This document shows positions 44,623 through 52,251 of a stretch of DNA of 64,000 nucleotides, piece by piece. Origin of the DNA: Martelella sp. AD-3 (GTDB lineage Bacteria > Pseudomonadota > Alphaproteobacteria > Rhizobiales > Rhizobiaceae); contig NZ_CP014275.1 of the NCBI RefSeq assembly GCF_001578105.1, positions 434,001 through 498,000 of the forward strand, given 5' to 3'. The translations under genes and the position numbers were made by a program. Under the pieces are notes generated by a model. That model searched no databases. It had not been told where the DNA came from and worked only from the letters and a program-made list of their open reading frames with translations. How positions within the stretch are numbered: position 1 is the stretch's first letter; each line of letters begins with the position of its first letter.

Positions 44623-45231
44623 TTACAGTTTCAGATAGGCCGATTGTGCGAGCGCCGGCATATCGGTGTCTGATGACGGGCCGACGATGGCGACGAGCGC
44701 GCGTTCTCCCTGCCACCAGGCGACGGTGAGATTGTCGCGGATAGTCTCCTGGACATCGGTGATCTCGTTGTCGAGCGTCGCCGGGCGCGCGAGGATGAAG
44801 ACCGAAAGCAGGTCGCCCGCATTGTTGCGATAGAAGAGTTCAACGCCCGGCGTGCGGTCGACGGCGACGATGCGTGCGCCTTCAAAGATCCGCGCGCCCT
44901 CCTCGAAGCTTGGAACGCTCACGTCGAGGCCGGTCGTGCGCTGCACGAGGTCGGCAACGGCTGCGGTATCCTGAGGCCCGATATCCGTTATCGGCTGATA
45001 TTTTCTGCCGAAGATGCGGAAATTGGCGCAGACATCGTCGATCCAGTCGGTCGATTGTTCCAGAGACAGGTCAACTGTTTCCGTCGCGCTCGAGGTATCC
45101 CGCGACAGGATCGCGCCGATGGCGATGCCAATGCCGAGAAAGCCGCAACAGGCAAGGGCTGGCAACCAGCGTTTCGCGCGCTTCCGACCGCTGACATCGG
45201 CTGATTTGTTGGTTTTGACGGAGATGTCCAT
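44623..45231 (-). CDS. Single-pass membrane-anchored protein, anti-sigma-factor-like
   Basis: 202 residues: a short basic cytoplasmic segment (1-22), one membrane span (about 23-42, LPALACCGFLGIGIAIGAIL) and a roughly 155-residue periplasmic domain. The layout and the C-terminal pattern (FRIFGRKYQPITDIGP, GLDVSVPSFEEGARIFEGARIVAVDRTPGVELFYRNNAG) recall the outer domain of RsiW/ChrR-like anti-sigma factors. There is no zinc-finger domain and no sigma factor next door. The function is therefore open. Confidence 0.65.
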   Translation of the reverse strand: MDISVKTNKSADVSGRKRAKRWLPALACCGFLGIGIAIGAILSRDTSSATETVDLSLEQSTDWIDDVCANFRIFGRKYQPITDIGPQDTAAVADLVQRTTGLDVSVPSFEEGARIFEGARIVAVDRTPGVELFYRNNAGDLLSVFILARPATLDNEITDVQETIRDNLTVAWWQGERALVAIVGPSSDTDMPALAQSAYLKL

Positions 45232-45550
45232 CGTTTCCTTGAAAATATGAATGGCGACCGGAACCGGACCTGATGCCCCGTAGCGCGAAGTTCGCGCGCG
45301 ATATTGCCCCTTGTAAAGGCCGGAAACAAGGGGCTGCGTTCACTTTGTCGAACCGACGCGGAACCGACTTATTTGCGTTTGACTATGGTCGCTCCGCATT
45401 CCGGTTTCGCTGAGGAAAAATTACGGCAGAAATGTGGCTCAAGCGGAAAGGGGCCTTGCGGTATGGATCAATCAAGTGAACAATGACGTTGAAGAAGAAG
45501 AACGAGAACCGGGCGGCTCGCCGCCCAACCGAGGGCAAACTTAACACGTC
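45232..45550. other. Intergenic region between divergent genes
   Basis: These 319 bp hold no supported gene. A perfect short hairpin, GGGCGGC-TC-GCCGCCC (45511-45526), stands 24 bp before the TetR start codon and could be an operator or a transcript-end structure. The rest probably carries the two divergent promoters. Confidence 0.4.
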
Positions 45551-46213
45551 ATGAGTGATAATCTGCAGGGAGCAGCGGCCACGCGTCAGGCGATCATTTC
45601 GACCGCTTTGCGCCTGTTCGCGGAATTTGGTTACAACGCCGTCTCCACACGCAAGATCGCGGAACGATCCGGGGCCAATATTGGCAGCATCGCCTATCAT
45701 TTCGGCGGCAAGCCCGGGCTTCTGATCGCCTGCGCGCATTATGTGATCGACGCGATTTCGGAGCGGCTCGGAAGCGATGTCCTTCAGCCGGTGCCTGATG
45801 ATGTCGCGCCCGAGGCCGCCCGCGAGGAACTCCTGGAGATCGCGCTTCGCATGGTGACGCCGATCACGGGGCGAAGTGACGCCGAGGCGATCTCCGCCTT
45901 CATGATGCGCTATATCACCCAGCGCAGCGAAGCCTTCGACCTGCTTTACGCGCAGGTCACAGCGCCCTTGCACAGACATATCGGGCAGTTGCTCGGCCGC
46001 GCGAGCGGGAGAGATCCTGATGCCGAAGAGACCAAGGTGCTCAGCTTCGCGATCATGGGGCAATCGATGTATTTCCGGATCTGTCCGGACGCGGTAAAGA
46101 ACGCCATGGGCTGGAACGGCCTTGGCGGCGGCGAATGCGCGAAGGTTGCGACAGCGCTGTCTCTGAGCATCAACGGGCTGATCGACGCCTATTCCGCAGC
46201 GGCTTCAGCGTAG
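45551..46213 (+). CDS. TetR-family regulator (CecR/DUF1956 type)
   Basis: 220 residues. The TetR helix-turn-helix is RQAIISTALRLFAEFGYNAVSTRKIAERSGANIGSIAYHFGGKPGLL (about 12-58). The C-terminal domain (about 85-215, with MRYITQRSEAFDLLYAQVTAPLHRHIGQLLGRASG) matches the CecR family, whose E. coli member controls a drug-export operon. No efflux gene is adjacent here. Its 3' end overlaps the convergent metallophosphoesterase gene by 25 nt. Confidence 0.88.
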   Translation: MSDNLQGAAATRQAIISTALRLFAEFGYNAVSTRKIAERSGANIGSIAYHFGGKPGLLIACAHYVIDAISERLGSDVLQPVPDDVAPEAAREELLEIALRMVTPITGRSDAEAISAFMMRYITQRSEAFDLLYAQVTAPLHRHIGQLLGRASGRDPDAEETKVLSFAIMGQSMYFRICPDAVKNAMGWNGLGGGECAKVATALSLSINGLIDAYSAAASA

Positions 46214-47118
46214 GAATAGGCAAATGCGCTTTCCGGCTCTATGAGGCCGCTTGCAGCATCGAGCGCATGGCGCTGGCAGTGCATTTCCCACCTGCCGGGC
46301 TTCCCCCTGACCGTGATCAGGTTAAAGGCAGACGGCGGCTTCTTGCCATCGGTTCCCTGTCCGGCCGCGGCAATGCCGATGACCGGCGTCTTGCCATGCG
46401 GCGTTTCGATGAAATTGACGGTGTTGAGATGGGTGTGCCCGTGCAGCACCAGTTCGCACCCTCCGGTCGAGACTGCGGCGCGGAACCGCCTGATGCCGAT
46501 CAGCCGTTTGTGACGTGCGGCCGCCCCGCGCACCGGCGGGTGGTGGATCATCACGATCCTGAACAGGCCTTCCTCGCCGGCCTTCCTGAGCAACTCGGCC
46601 GTCGCGCGCGCCTGCTTCTTCTCGAAGTTGCCGATCGCCATGAACGGTGGCGAGGCGATGGCCGAAGAACAGCCGATAATCGCCACGGGCCCGCGCCGGC
46701 GCAGATAAGGAAAGGTGAGGGCATCCGAGGTGCTGCTGAGCGGACGGTGTTCATCGCCCTGCATATTGTCGCGCCAGGCCCTGGCAACCTTGGCATAGGC
46801 CCCGCCCACATAGGCGTCGTGGTTGCCGGGCACCAGCGAGACGTCTTTTGCCGGACCGACGCTCTTCAGCCATTCGGCGGCGTTCTCGATCTCCTTGGTG
46901 GTGGCAAGATTGACGAGATCGCCGGTGATTGCAAGGTGATCCGGCGCCTCGTCGGCGATCGCCAGAAGCAGGTTCTCCAGCGTGTTTTTGCCGAGATGTT
47001 TGCGCCGGTTGCGGTGCCAGTTCAAGAAACCGGTGATGCGTTTGGAGACCAGCTCTCGCGGCGAAAGCTGCGGCAGCGGTCCGAGGTGGACATCTGAAAT
47101 ATGAGCGAGCTTGAACAT
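46189..47118 (-). CDS. Calcineurin-like metallophosphoesterase
   Basis: 309 residues from ATG 47118, giving the standard FKLAHISDVHLG start; the frame continues upstream to 47229 but would add an unrelated leader. All metal-binding motifs are present: SDVHLG, ITGDLVN, GNHDAY, IHHPPV and LHGHTHLN. The architecture resembles class III cyclic-nucleotide phosphodiesterase-like enzymes, though a cyclic nucleotide substrate is not proven. It is divergent from the AhpD-like/Rrf2 pair with a palindromic operator between. Confidence 0.88.
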   Translation of the reverse strand: MFKLAHISDVHLGPLPQLSPRELVSKRITGFLNWHRNRRKHLGKNTLENLLLAIADEAPDHLAITGDLVNLATTKEIENAAEWLKSVGPAKDVSLVPGNHDAYVGGAYAKVARAWRDNMQGDEHRPLSSTSDALTFPYLRRRGPVAIIGCSSAIASPPFMAIGNFEKKQARATAELLRKAGEEGLFRIVMIHHPPVRGAAARHKRLIGIRRFRAAVSTGGCELVLHGHTHLNTVNFIETPHGKTPVIGIAAAGQGTDGKKPPSAFNLITVRGKPGRWEMHCQRHALDAASGLIEPESAFAYSYAEAAAE

Positions 47119-47202
47119 GAAGATGTCATAGACGGGCCCGCCCCAGGCCGCAAGCAGTCTCCGGCACGAACAGCCTCCGTGCACGGCGATCTTGACTTCG
47201 CT

Positions 47203-47252
47203 CAAATTAAGGATATTAAATATCCTCAAGGATAAAAAATATCCTTAATTTG
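47203..47252. promoter_or_regulatory. Nested palindromic operator, probably for the Rrf2 regulator
   Basis: A perfect 15-bp inverted repeat, CAAATTAAGGATATT (47203-47217) and AATATCCTTAATTTG (47238-47252), encloses two smaller palindromes: GGATATT-A-AATATCC (47211-47225) and AAGGATA-N5-TATCCTT (47228-47246). The result is four GGATA/TATCC half-sites in 50 bp, just upstream of the AhpD-like gene. Rrf2-family proteins bind such A+T-rich dyads, so autoregulation by the downstream Rrf2 gene is inferred. Confidence 0.7.
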
Positions 47253-47269
47253 ATGAAAGGACTCAGATC

Positions 47270-47758
47270 ATGACTACACCGCCCTATGCCCGGTTCACGC
47301 TTGCTCTTGCCGAGGCCTATATCGCTTTCTCCAAAACACTTGGGACGAACAGCCTTGATGCAAGGCTGAAACATCTCGTCGATATCCGCGTGTCGCAGAT
47401 CAATGGCTGTGCCTTCTGCCTCGACATGCATCACAAGGAAGCCAAGATTGCCGGCGAAAGGGAGTTGCGTCTCTACCATGTCGCCGTCTTTGCCGAATCG
47501 CCGCTGTTCTCCGACACGGAAAAGGCGGCACTCGCCTATGCCGAGGCGCTCACCGGCGCGATAGACAACCACAGGGCCGTCTCGGCGCGCGAGGCGCTAG
47601 CGCCCTATTTCAGCGACCGGGAGATCGCCGAATTGACCTATGTGATCGTGTCGATTAATGGATGGAACAGGTTGGCGATTGCCTATCAGAGCCGTCCTGG
47701 CTCGCTGGACAGGGTTTACGGTCTGGATAAGGCCGGCTTGGAAGCGGATGCAGCTTAG
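47270..47758 (+). CDS. Carboxymuconolactone-decarboxylase/AhpD-like protein
   Basis: 162 residues of the alkylhydroperoxidase D fold, with the redox CxxC-x3-H site Cys47-Cys50-His54 (NGCAFCLDMHHKEA). These proteins reduce peroxides or organic radicals with a thiol partner. The gene overlaps the following Rrf2 regulator by 11 nt, and its promoter region carries the large palindrome. The pairing suggests a regulator that senses oxidative or nitrosative stress and controls one antioxidant enzyme. Confidence 0.9.
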   Translation: MTTPPYARFTLALAEAYIAFSKTLGTNSLDARLKHLVDIRVSQINGCAFCLDMHHKEAKIAGERELRLYHVAVFAESPLFSDTEKAALAYAEALTGAIDNHRAVSAREALAPYFSDREIAELTYVIVSINGWNRLAIAYQSRPGSLDRVYGLDKAGLEADAA

Positions 47759-48242
47759 AAATCAGGTCGAATGGGTCCTTCACGCGGCGGCCGTGCTAGC
47801 CGGTCTCCCGCGCGGACGCTATTTGCCCACCAAGGTGCTTGCGACCTTCCACGGCATTCCGAAGGAATATCTTTCGAAGGCATTGCAGGCGCTCTCCCAG
47901 GCCGGGCTCGTGGAAAGCTCGCTTGGGCCTGGCGGCGGCTACAGGCTCGCCGCCGCGCCTGAGGACATCTCTTTTCTTGACATTGTCGAAGCGGTCGAAG
48001 GCAAGGCGCCCTTGTTTCTGTGCCGCGATATTCGCGCCAACAACCCGTGCCTGCCGGAAGGCTATTGCCCGAAGGACATGTGCCCCGTGGCAAAGGTCAT
48101 GCTGCGCGCAGACAGGGCCTGGCGGGCCTCGCTTGCCGAAACAAGCCTTGCCGACCTCGCGCCTGAAGTCGTCGAGGGGCTCGGCCCCGAGCTTTACGAG
48201 GCGACCCGCAACTGGCTGACGGAGCGAAGCGGCACGGGATAG
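47748..48242 (+). CDS. Rrf2-family transcriptional regulator with cysteine cluster
   Basis: 164 residues from ATG 47748 inside the end of the AhpD-like gene. The winged helix covers about 5-75 (VLATFHGIPKEYLSKALQALSQAGLVESSLGPGGGYRL). Four cysteines follow at 92, 101, 107 and 112 (CRDIRANNPCLPEGYCPKDMC), which could bind an Fe-S cluster as in IscR, NsrR and RirA. The cysteine spacing differs somewhat from those proteins, so the sensed signal is unknown. Confidence 0.88.
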   Translation: MQLRNQVEWVLHAAAVLAGLPRGRYLPTKVLATFHGIPKEYLSKALQALSQAGLVESSLGPGGGYRLAAAPEDISFLDIVEAVEGKAPLFLCRDIRANNPCLPEGYCPKDMCPVAKVMLRADRAWRASLAETSLADLAPEVVEGLGPELYEATRNWLTERSGTG

Positions 48243-48263
48243 CCGATCCGCGCTTCGTTCTGC

Positions 48264-49232
48264 TTATCGACCGTGCGGCGCGTCGAGATCGAGGATCGGT
48301 CCCTCAGGCACGATACCCGTTGGATTGATGTTCTTGTGCGAGCCGTAGTAGTGGCGCTTGATGTGGTCGAAATTGACCGTCTCGGCGATGCCCGGCATCT
48401 GGTAGAGTTCGCGCAGATAGCCCTGAAGGTTCGGATAGTCCGCGATCCGCCTAAGATTGCACTTGAAGTGCCCGACATAGACCGGGTCGAAACGCACCAG
48501 CGTCGTGAACAACCGCCAGTCCGCCTCCGTCAGCGTGTCGCCCGCGAGGTAGCGGTTTTCGCCGAGCCGTTCCTCCAGCATGTCGAGCGTTTCGAACAGC
48601 TTGGTCACATGCTCGCCATAGGCTTCCTGCGTGGTGGCGAAACCGGATTTGTAGACGCCGTTGTTGACCGTATCATAAACGGTTGCATTGATGTCATCGA
48701 TCTCGCCGCGGAGTTCTTCCGGGTAGAAATCGAGGTTGTTTCCGGTGAGCTTGTCGAAGGCCGAATTGAACATCCGGATGATTTCGGCGGACTCGTTCGA
48801 GACAATCGTCCCGCGCTTCTTGTCCCAGACCACCGGAACCGTTACGCGACCGGTATAGTGCGGGTCGGCCTTGGTGTAGACCTGCCAGAGATAGTCGGCG
48901 CCATTGATCGGGTCGTTGGTGCCGCCGTCGCGGTTCTTGAATTCCCATCCGTTTTCCAGCATCAGCGGGTCGACGATCGAAACGTCGATAAAATCCTCGA
49001 GGCCCTTGAGCTTGCGGAAGATCAGGGTTCGGTGCGCCCACGGGCAGGCGAGCGCGACATAGAGGTGGTAGCGGTCCTTTTCGGCCTCAAAACCGCCTTC
49101 TCCCTCCGGCCCGGCGCTGCCATCGGCCGTGATCCAGTTCCTGAACTGCGAGCTTTCACGCTTGAAATGGCCCTTGGATTTCTTGGTGTCGTACCAAACG
49201 TCCTTCCAGACGCCGTCTTCCAGCATGCCCAT
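48264..49232 (-). CDS. Glutathionyl-hydroquinone reductase (Xi-class GST)
   Basis: 322 residues. It reduces glutathionyl-hydroquinones to hydroquinones with glutathione, as in E. coli YqjG and Sphingobium PcpF. The catalytic Cys63 lies in ALACPWAHRTLI, and the Xi-class segments KRESSQFRNWITADG, VPVVWDKKRGTIVSNESAEIIRMFN and HIKRHYYGSHKNINPTGIVP are present. The all-helical GST C-domain has LTEADWRLFTTLVRFDPVYVGHFKCN. It stands alone, convergent with the Rrf2 gene. Confidence 0.95.
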   Translation of the reverse strand: MGMLEDGVWKDVWYDTKKSKGHFKRESSQFRNWITADGSAGPEGEGGFEAEKDRYHLYVALACPWAHRTLIFRKLKGLEDFIDVSIVDPLMLENGWEFKNRDGGTNDPINGADYLWQVYTKADPHYTGRVTVPVVWDKKRGTIVSNESAEIIRMFNSAFDKLTGNNLDFYPEELRGEIDDINATVYDTVNNGVYKSGFATTQEAYGEHVTKLFETLDMLEERLGENRYLAGDTLTEADWRLFTTLVRFDPVYVGHFKCNLRRIADYPNLQGYLRELYQMPGIAETVNFDHIKRHYYGSHKNINPTGIVPEGPILDLDAPHGR

Positions 49233-49504
49233 GGGATGCTCCTTTCATTCCTCTCTCGACCCTTACATACGTTTCGGCTGAAGCATTGCCAGCCCCGAAA
49301 CGTTTGACACTGTGTCATGGTTCAACGGAAATCGCGCTCTTGAGGTCCATCGGCTGGACGGGGCCGTTTTTTCCTGCTAGTGGCGTTCTGCCCTGAAACT
49401 GGAATTTGTCATGCGGATCCTGCGACGACGCTGATTGAAGATCGAAAACCGGAGAACCTCTCCGGCGGCTTTCATTTGCGTAATTCCGACAGGCTCACAA
49501 AACC

Positions 49505-50005
49505 ATGACAAGCGAACTGTGCTACCTCCCCGAAGAGGTTTCCCACGACAACGCGATCGAAGAGATCAACGACGAGGCTTTCGGGCCCGGGCGCTTCGCG
49601 CGCACGGCAAGCCGTATCCGCGAGCAGGGCCCGCATGATCGCACCCTGTCCTTTGTTTGCCTGGATGGGGACGCAGTGATTGCCTCGGTGCGGCTGACGC
49701 CGGTCTGGGCCGGCAAGGCTGCCGGCCACATGCTCGGCCCGCTCGCCGTCCGCCCCTCCCACAAGAACCGGGGCATCGGCCGCAAGCTGGTGCGCATTGC
49801 CGTCGAAGCCGCCGCAGGGGCTGGCTCCGAGGTGGTGATCCTGATCGGCGATGCGCCCTATTACGGGCCGCTCGGCTTCCGCCCCATCGTGCCGCCGACC
49901 CTGCTTTTGCCGGGCCCGGTCGATCCGAAGCGCATCCTTGCCGATCCGTTGGTGGACGGCGTGGAAGCCAGGCTCGTCGGCATGATGCGGTTCCGGGCCG
50001 ATTAG
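49505..50005 (+). CDS. GNAT N-acetyltransferase
   Basis: 166 residues with the GNAT acetyl-CoA motif LGPLAVRPSHKNRGIGRKLVRIAVEAA (about 77-103) and a C-terminal YYGPLGFRPI, the typical YjhP/YhbS-like pattern. The N-terminal EEVSHDNAIEEINDEAFGPGRFARTASRIRE is also common in this group. The substrate is unknown. It ends just before a three-hairpin intergenic repeat. Confidence 0.88.
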   Translation: MTSELCYLPEEVSHDNAIEEINDEAFGPGRFARTASRIREQGPHDRTLSFVCLDGDAVIASVRLTPVWAGKAAGHMLGPLAVRPSHKNRGIGRKLVRIAVEAAAGAGSEVVILIGDAPYYGPLGFRPIVPPTLLLPGPVDPKRILADPLVDGVEARLVGMMRFRAD

Positions 50006-50008
50006 AGC

Positions 50009-50171
50009 ATTTCGCAGTCAGATGGAAACATCTGACGTCCGTGAAAATGCGTCAAAACAAATAGATAGAGCGGTTTCGCGTTTCCACCAAAGGCGGAGCC
50101 GCTCTAACCTATTGAATCTGCGCATCGTGCTTTCCGAGAATCGGTTCCGATTTTCGGAAAGCACGATGCGC
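50009..50171. repeat. Three-hairpin intergenic mosaic repeat (rhizobial type)
   Basis: Three inverted repeats lie side by side between convergent genes. GTCAGATG-GAAA-CATCTGAC is at 50017-50036. TAGAGCGG/CCGCTCTA is at 50066-50073 and 50099-50106. A near-continuous 52-nt palindrome spans 50120-50171 (18-bp perfect outer arms, then AATCGG-TT-CCGATT). Words such as AGAGCATTT and AAAATGCGTCAAAACAAATAGA recur in rhizobial intergenic elements. It may act as a bidirectional terminator and is probably one of many copies in the genome. Confidence 0.7.
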
Positions 50172-50175
50172 TAGT

Positions 50176-52251
50176 TCAGGATTTTGTCCGCCCCTCGCGC
50201 CACCAGGTGGCCGAGATCAGCGCCAGAAGGGCGGCAAGCCCGAGCAGGCCGTTGAAGAGCGGTAGCGAGCGGATGCTTTCAAGCCGCGTATCAGACGTGG
50301 CCACGATCGGCATGAAGCTGTCATTGCCGGCCCTGAGCGGCCCGAACGTCACCCGGACGGGCGGCATGCCGTCCGCAATCCGCTGCACCAGTCCGCGGGT
50401 CTCGCCCGCAAGCGGCGAAAGGCTTTCCGTTGTCGAGATCATTGCCTTGAACTCCGGCGCGTCCGGATCGCCGATATTGACGAGCCGTTGCAGGTCGCCG
50501 TTTTCGATCGAAAACAGGCCCATTTCGCTGACGGGAACGTTGCCCCGGAACAGACCGGGCTCGACCTCATCGAGCGGGACAGTCAGCGAACGCCCCGATG
50601 GCGTGCTCACGATCGCCTCGCGCGGGGCGTCGCCCATGGTCTGGCGGGTGATTTCCAACTGCTCGCCATCGGTTGCTGCCGTCAGCGCCTCCTCCTCCAG
50701 CGCCGGTTCCTGCATCAGCCAGTGGGCGATGCGCCGGTAGAGCGGCACGTAAGGTCCGCCGCCCTCGAAGCCGCGCGCCCACAGCCAGCCCTGGTCGGAC
50801 AGGAATTCGGCGACCCGGCCCCGGCCTTCGCGTGAGAGCACCAGAAGCGGCGCGCCGTCTGCCGTCATCACCGTCTCGCCGCGCGCATCGCCGACGGGGA
50901 TGGAGCGGAACCAGCGGCCCCAGGCCGGAGGCTCCTCGCCGCCCCCCGGCAGGTCCCGGGTGACAGGGTGCATTTCGCCCGTCGGGGAGATGCCCGGATA
51001 AAACGCGCCCTCGGAAAGATCACCGGTCGGGATTGCCGGCAGCACGGCGGAAAGCGGCGTTGCTGCGATCGATTCCGGTCCAGCGATCTCCGGGCCGGCG
51101 GCCACCAGCAGCGCACCGCCGTTCAGTACATATTGCGCGATGTTGTCGTAATAGAGCAGCGGCAGGACGCCGCGGTTGTGGTAGCGGTCGAAGATGATCA
51201 GGTCGAAGTCGTCGATCTTGTCGATGAACAGTTCCCGCGTCGGGAAGGCGATCAGCGACAATTCGTTGATCGGCGTGCCGTCCTGCTTTTCCGGAGGGCG
51301 CAGGATGGTGAAGTGCACGAGATCGACGGAGGGGTCGGACTTCAAGAGGTTGCGCCATGTCCGCTCGCCGGAATGCGGCGAGCCGGAAACGAGCAGCACG
51401 CGCAGGTTCTCGCGAATGCCCTCGACGATCTGGACCGCGCGGTTGTTCACCTCGGTCAACTCGCCGGGCACAGGATCGACGGACAGTTCGAGAATGTTCT
51501 CGCCGCCGGTGTCGAGGTCGAAGACATAGCGGGTCGAGATATCCGGCGCGACCATCATCTGCGCGACGATGGCTCCGTTGAGCCGCGCCGTCACCATCGC
51601 CGGGCCCGCGCCGCCTTCGGCATCGCTGACCGGTCCGTCATTGACCACGGTGAACTCGACCGGCAGGCTTTCACCGACAAGAGCGAAACGGGGTGCCTCG
51701 TTGATCTCGATCCGGCGGTCATATTCTTCCGCCGTGCCCGTCACCAGCGCATTGATGGGGATGTCGGCCGGAAAGGCGGCTGCGTCCTCGGGGATATCGT
51801 GAATCTGGCCGTCGGTGATGAGGAAGGCGGCGCCCATCCGGCTCGGCGGCACGTCGCGCACGGCATCGGCCAGCGCCTGGAAGGCAAGCGTTTCCGCTCG
51901 CCCGTTCTCGTTGGCAGTCGCGACCTCGACAATGCGCGGCTCGAGCGTCGGGTCCTCGGCCAGGCGCGCCTGCAACCTTTCGAGCGCGGCATCGGTCCGG
52001 CCGGCGCGGTCTTCGGAAAGCTGGCTCTGGGAGCGGTCGACCACGATCGGCACGATGGTTGAAAGCGGCGAGCGCTCCTCGCGGCTAACAGTCGGGTTGG
52101 CGATAGCCGCGAGAAGCAGAAAACCGGCCGCCGCACGCAGCGTCGTGCCGCGCATGCGGGTCAGATAGCCGAGCGCCATCAGCGCGATGATGGCGGCGAG
52201 GGCCGCATAGAGCGCGGTCAACGGCAGAAGGGGGGCGAAGGTCAGGTCCAT
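50176..52251 (-). CDS. Large membrane protein with VWA-like and glutamine-amidotransferase-like regions
   Basis: 691 residues. Two N-terminal spans (about 8-50) and one C-terminal span (about 660-682) bracket a periplasmic body. That body has a VWA-like segment (IVPIVVDRSQSQLSED, MGAAFLITDGQIHD), a CARDB-like beta region, and a Rossmann-type class-I-amidotransferase-like region (LRVLLVSGSPHSGERTWRNLL, DLIIFDRYHNRGV, YVLNGGALLVAAGPE) without an evident catalytic Cys-His-Glu. It is the last gene of the moxR-DUF58-DUF4159 operon, and its start overlaps the previous stop (TAATG). The function is unknown. Confidence 0.85.
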   Translation of the reverse strand: MDLTFAPLLPLTALYAALAAIIALMALGYLTRMRGTTLRAAAGFLLLAAIANPTVSREERSPLSTIVPIVVDRSQSQLSEDRAGRTDAALERLQARLAEDPTLEPRIVEVATANENGRAETLAFQALADAVRDVPPSRMGAAFLITDGQIHDIPEDAAAFPADIPINALVTGTAEEYDRRIEINEAPRFALVGESLPVEFTVVNDGPVSDAEGGAGPAMVTARLNGAIVAQMMVAPDISTRYVFDLDTGGENILELSVDPVPGELTEVNNRAVQIVEGIRENLRVLLVSGSPHSGERTWRNLLKSDPSVDLVHFTILRPPEKQDGTPINELSLIAFPTRELFIDKIDDFDLIIFDRYHNRGVLPLLYYDNIAQYVLNGGALLVAAGPEIAGPESIAATPLSAVLPAIPTGDLSEGAFYPGISPTGEMHPVTRDLPGGGEEPPAWGRWFRSIPVGDARGETVMTADGAPLLVLSREGRGRVAEFLSDQGWLWARGFEGGGPYVPLYRRIAHWLMQEPALEEEALTAATDGEQLEITRQTMGDAPREAIVSTPSGRSLTVPLDEVEPGLFRGNVPVSEMGLFSIENGDLQRLVNIGDPDAPEFKAMISTTESLSPLAGETRGLVQRIADGMPPVRVTFGPLRAGNDSFMPIVATSDTRLESIRSLPLFNGLLGLAALLALISATWWREGRTKS

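Noticed and set aside
44623..45231. Definite anti-sigma factor
   Set aside because: It has the single-span layout, but there is no zinc-binding anti-sigma domain and no adjacent sigma factor, so only a resemblance is reported.
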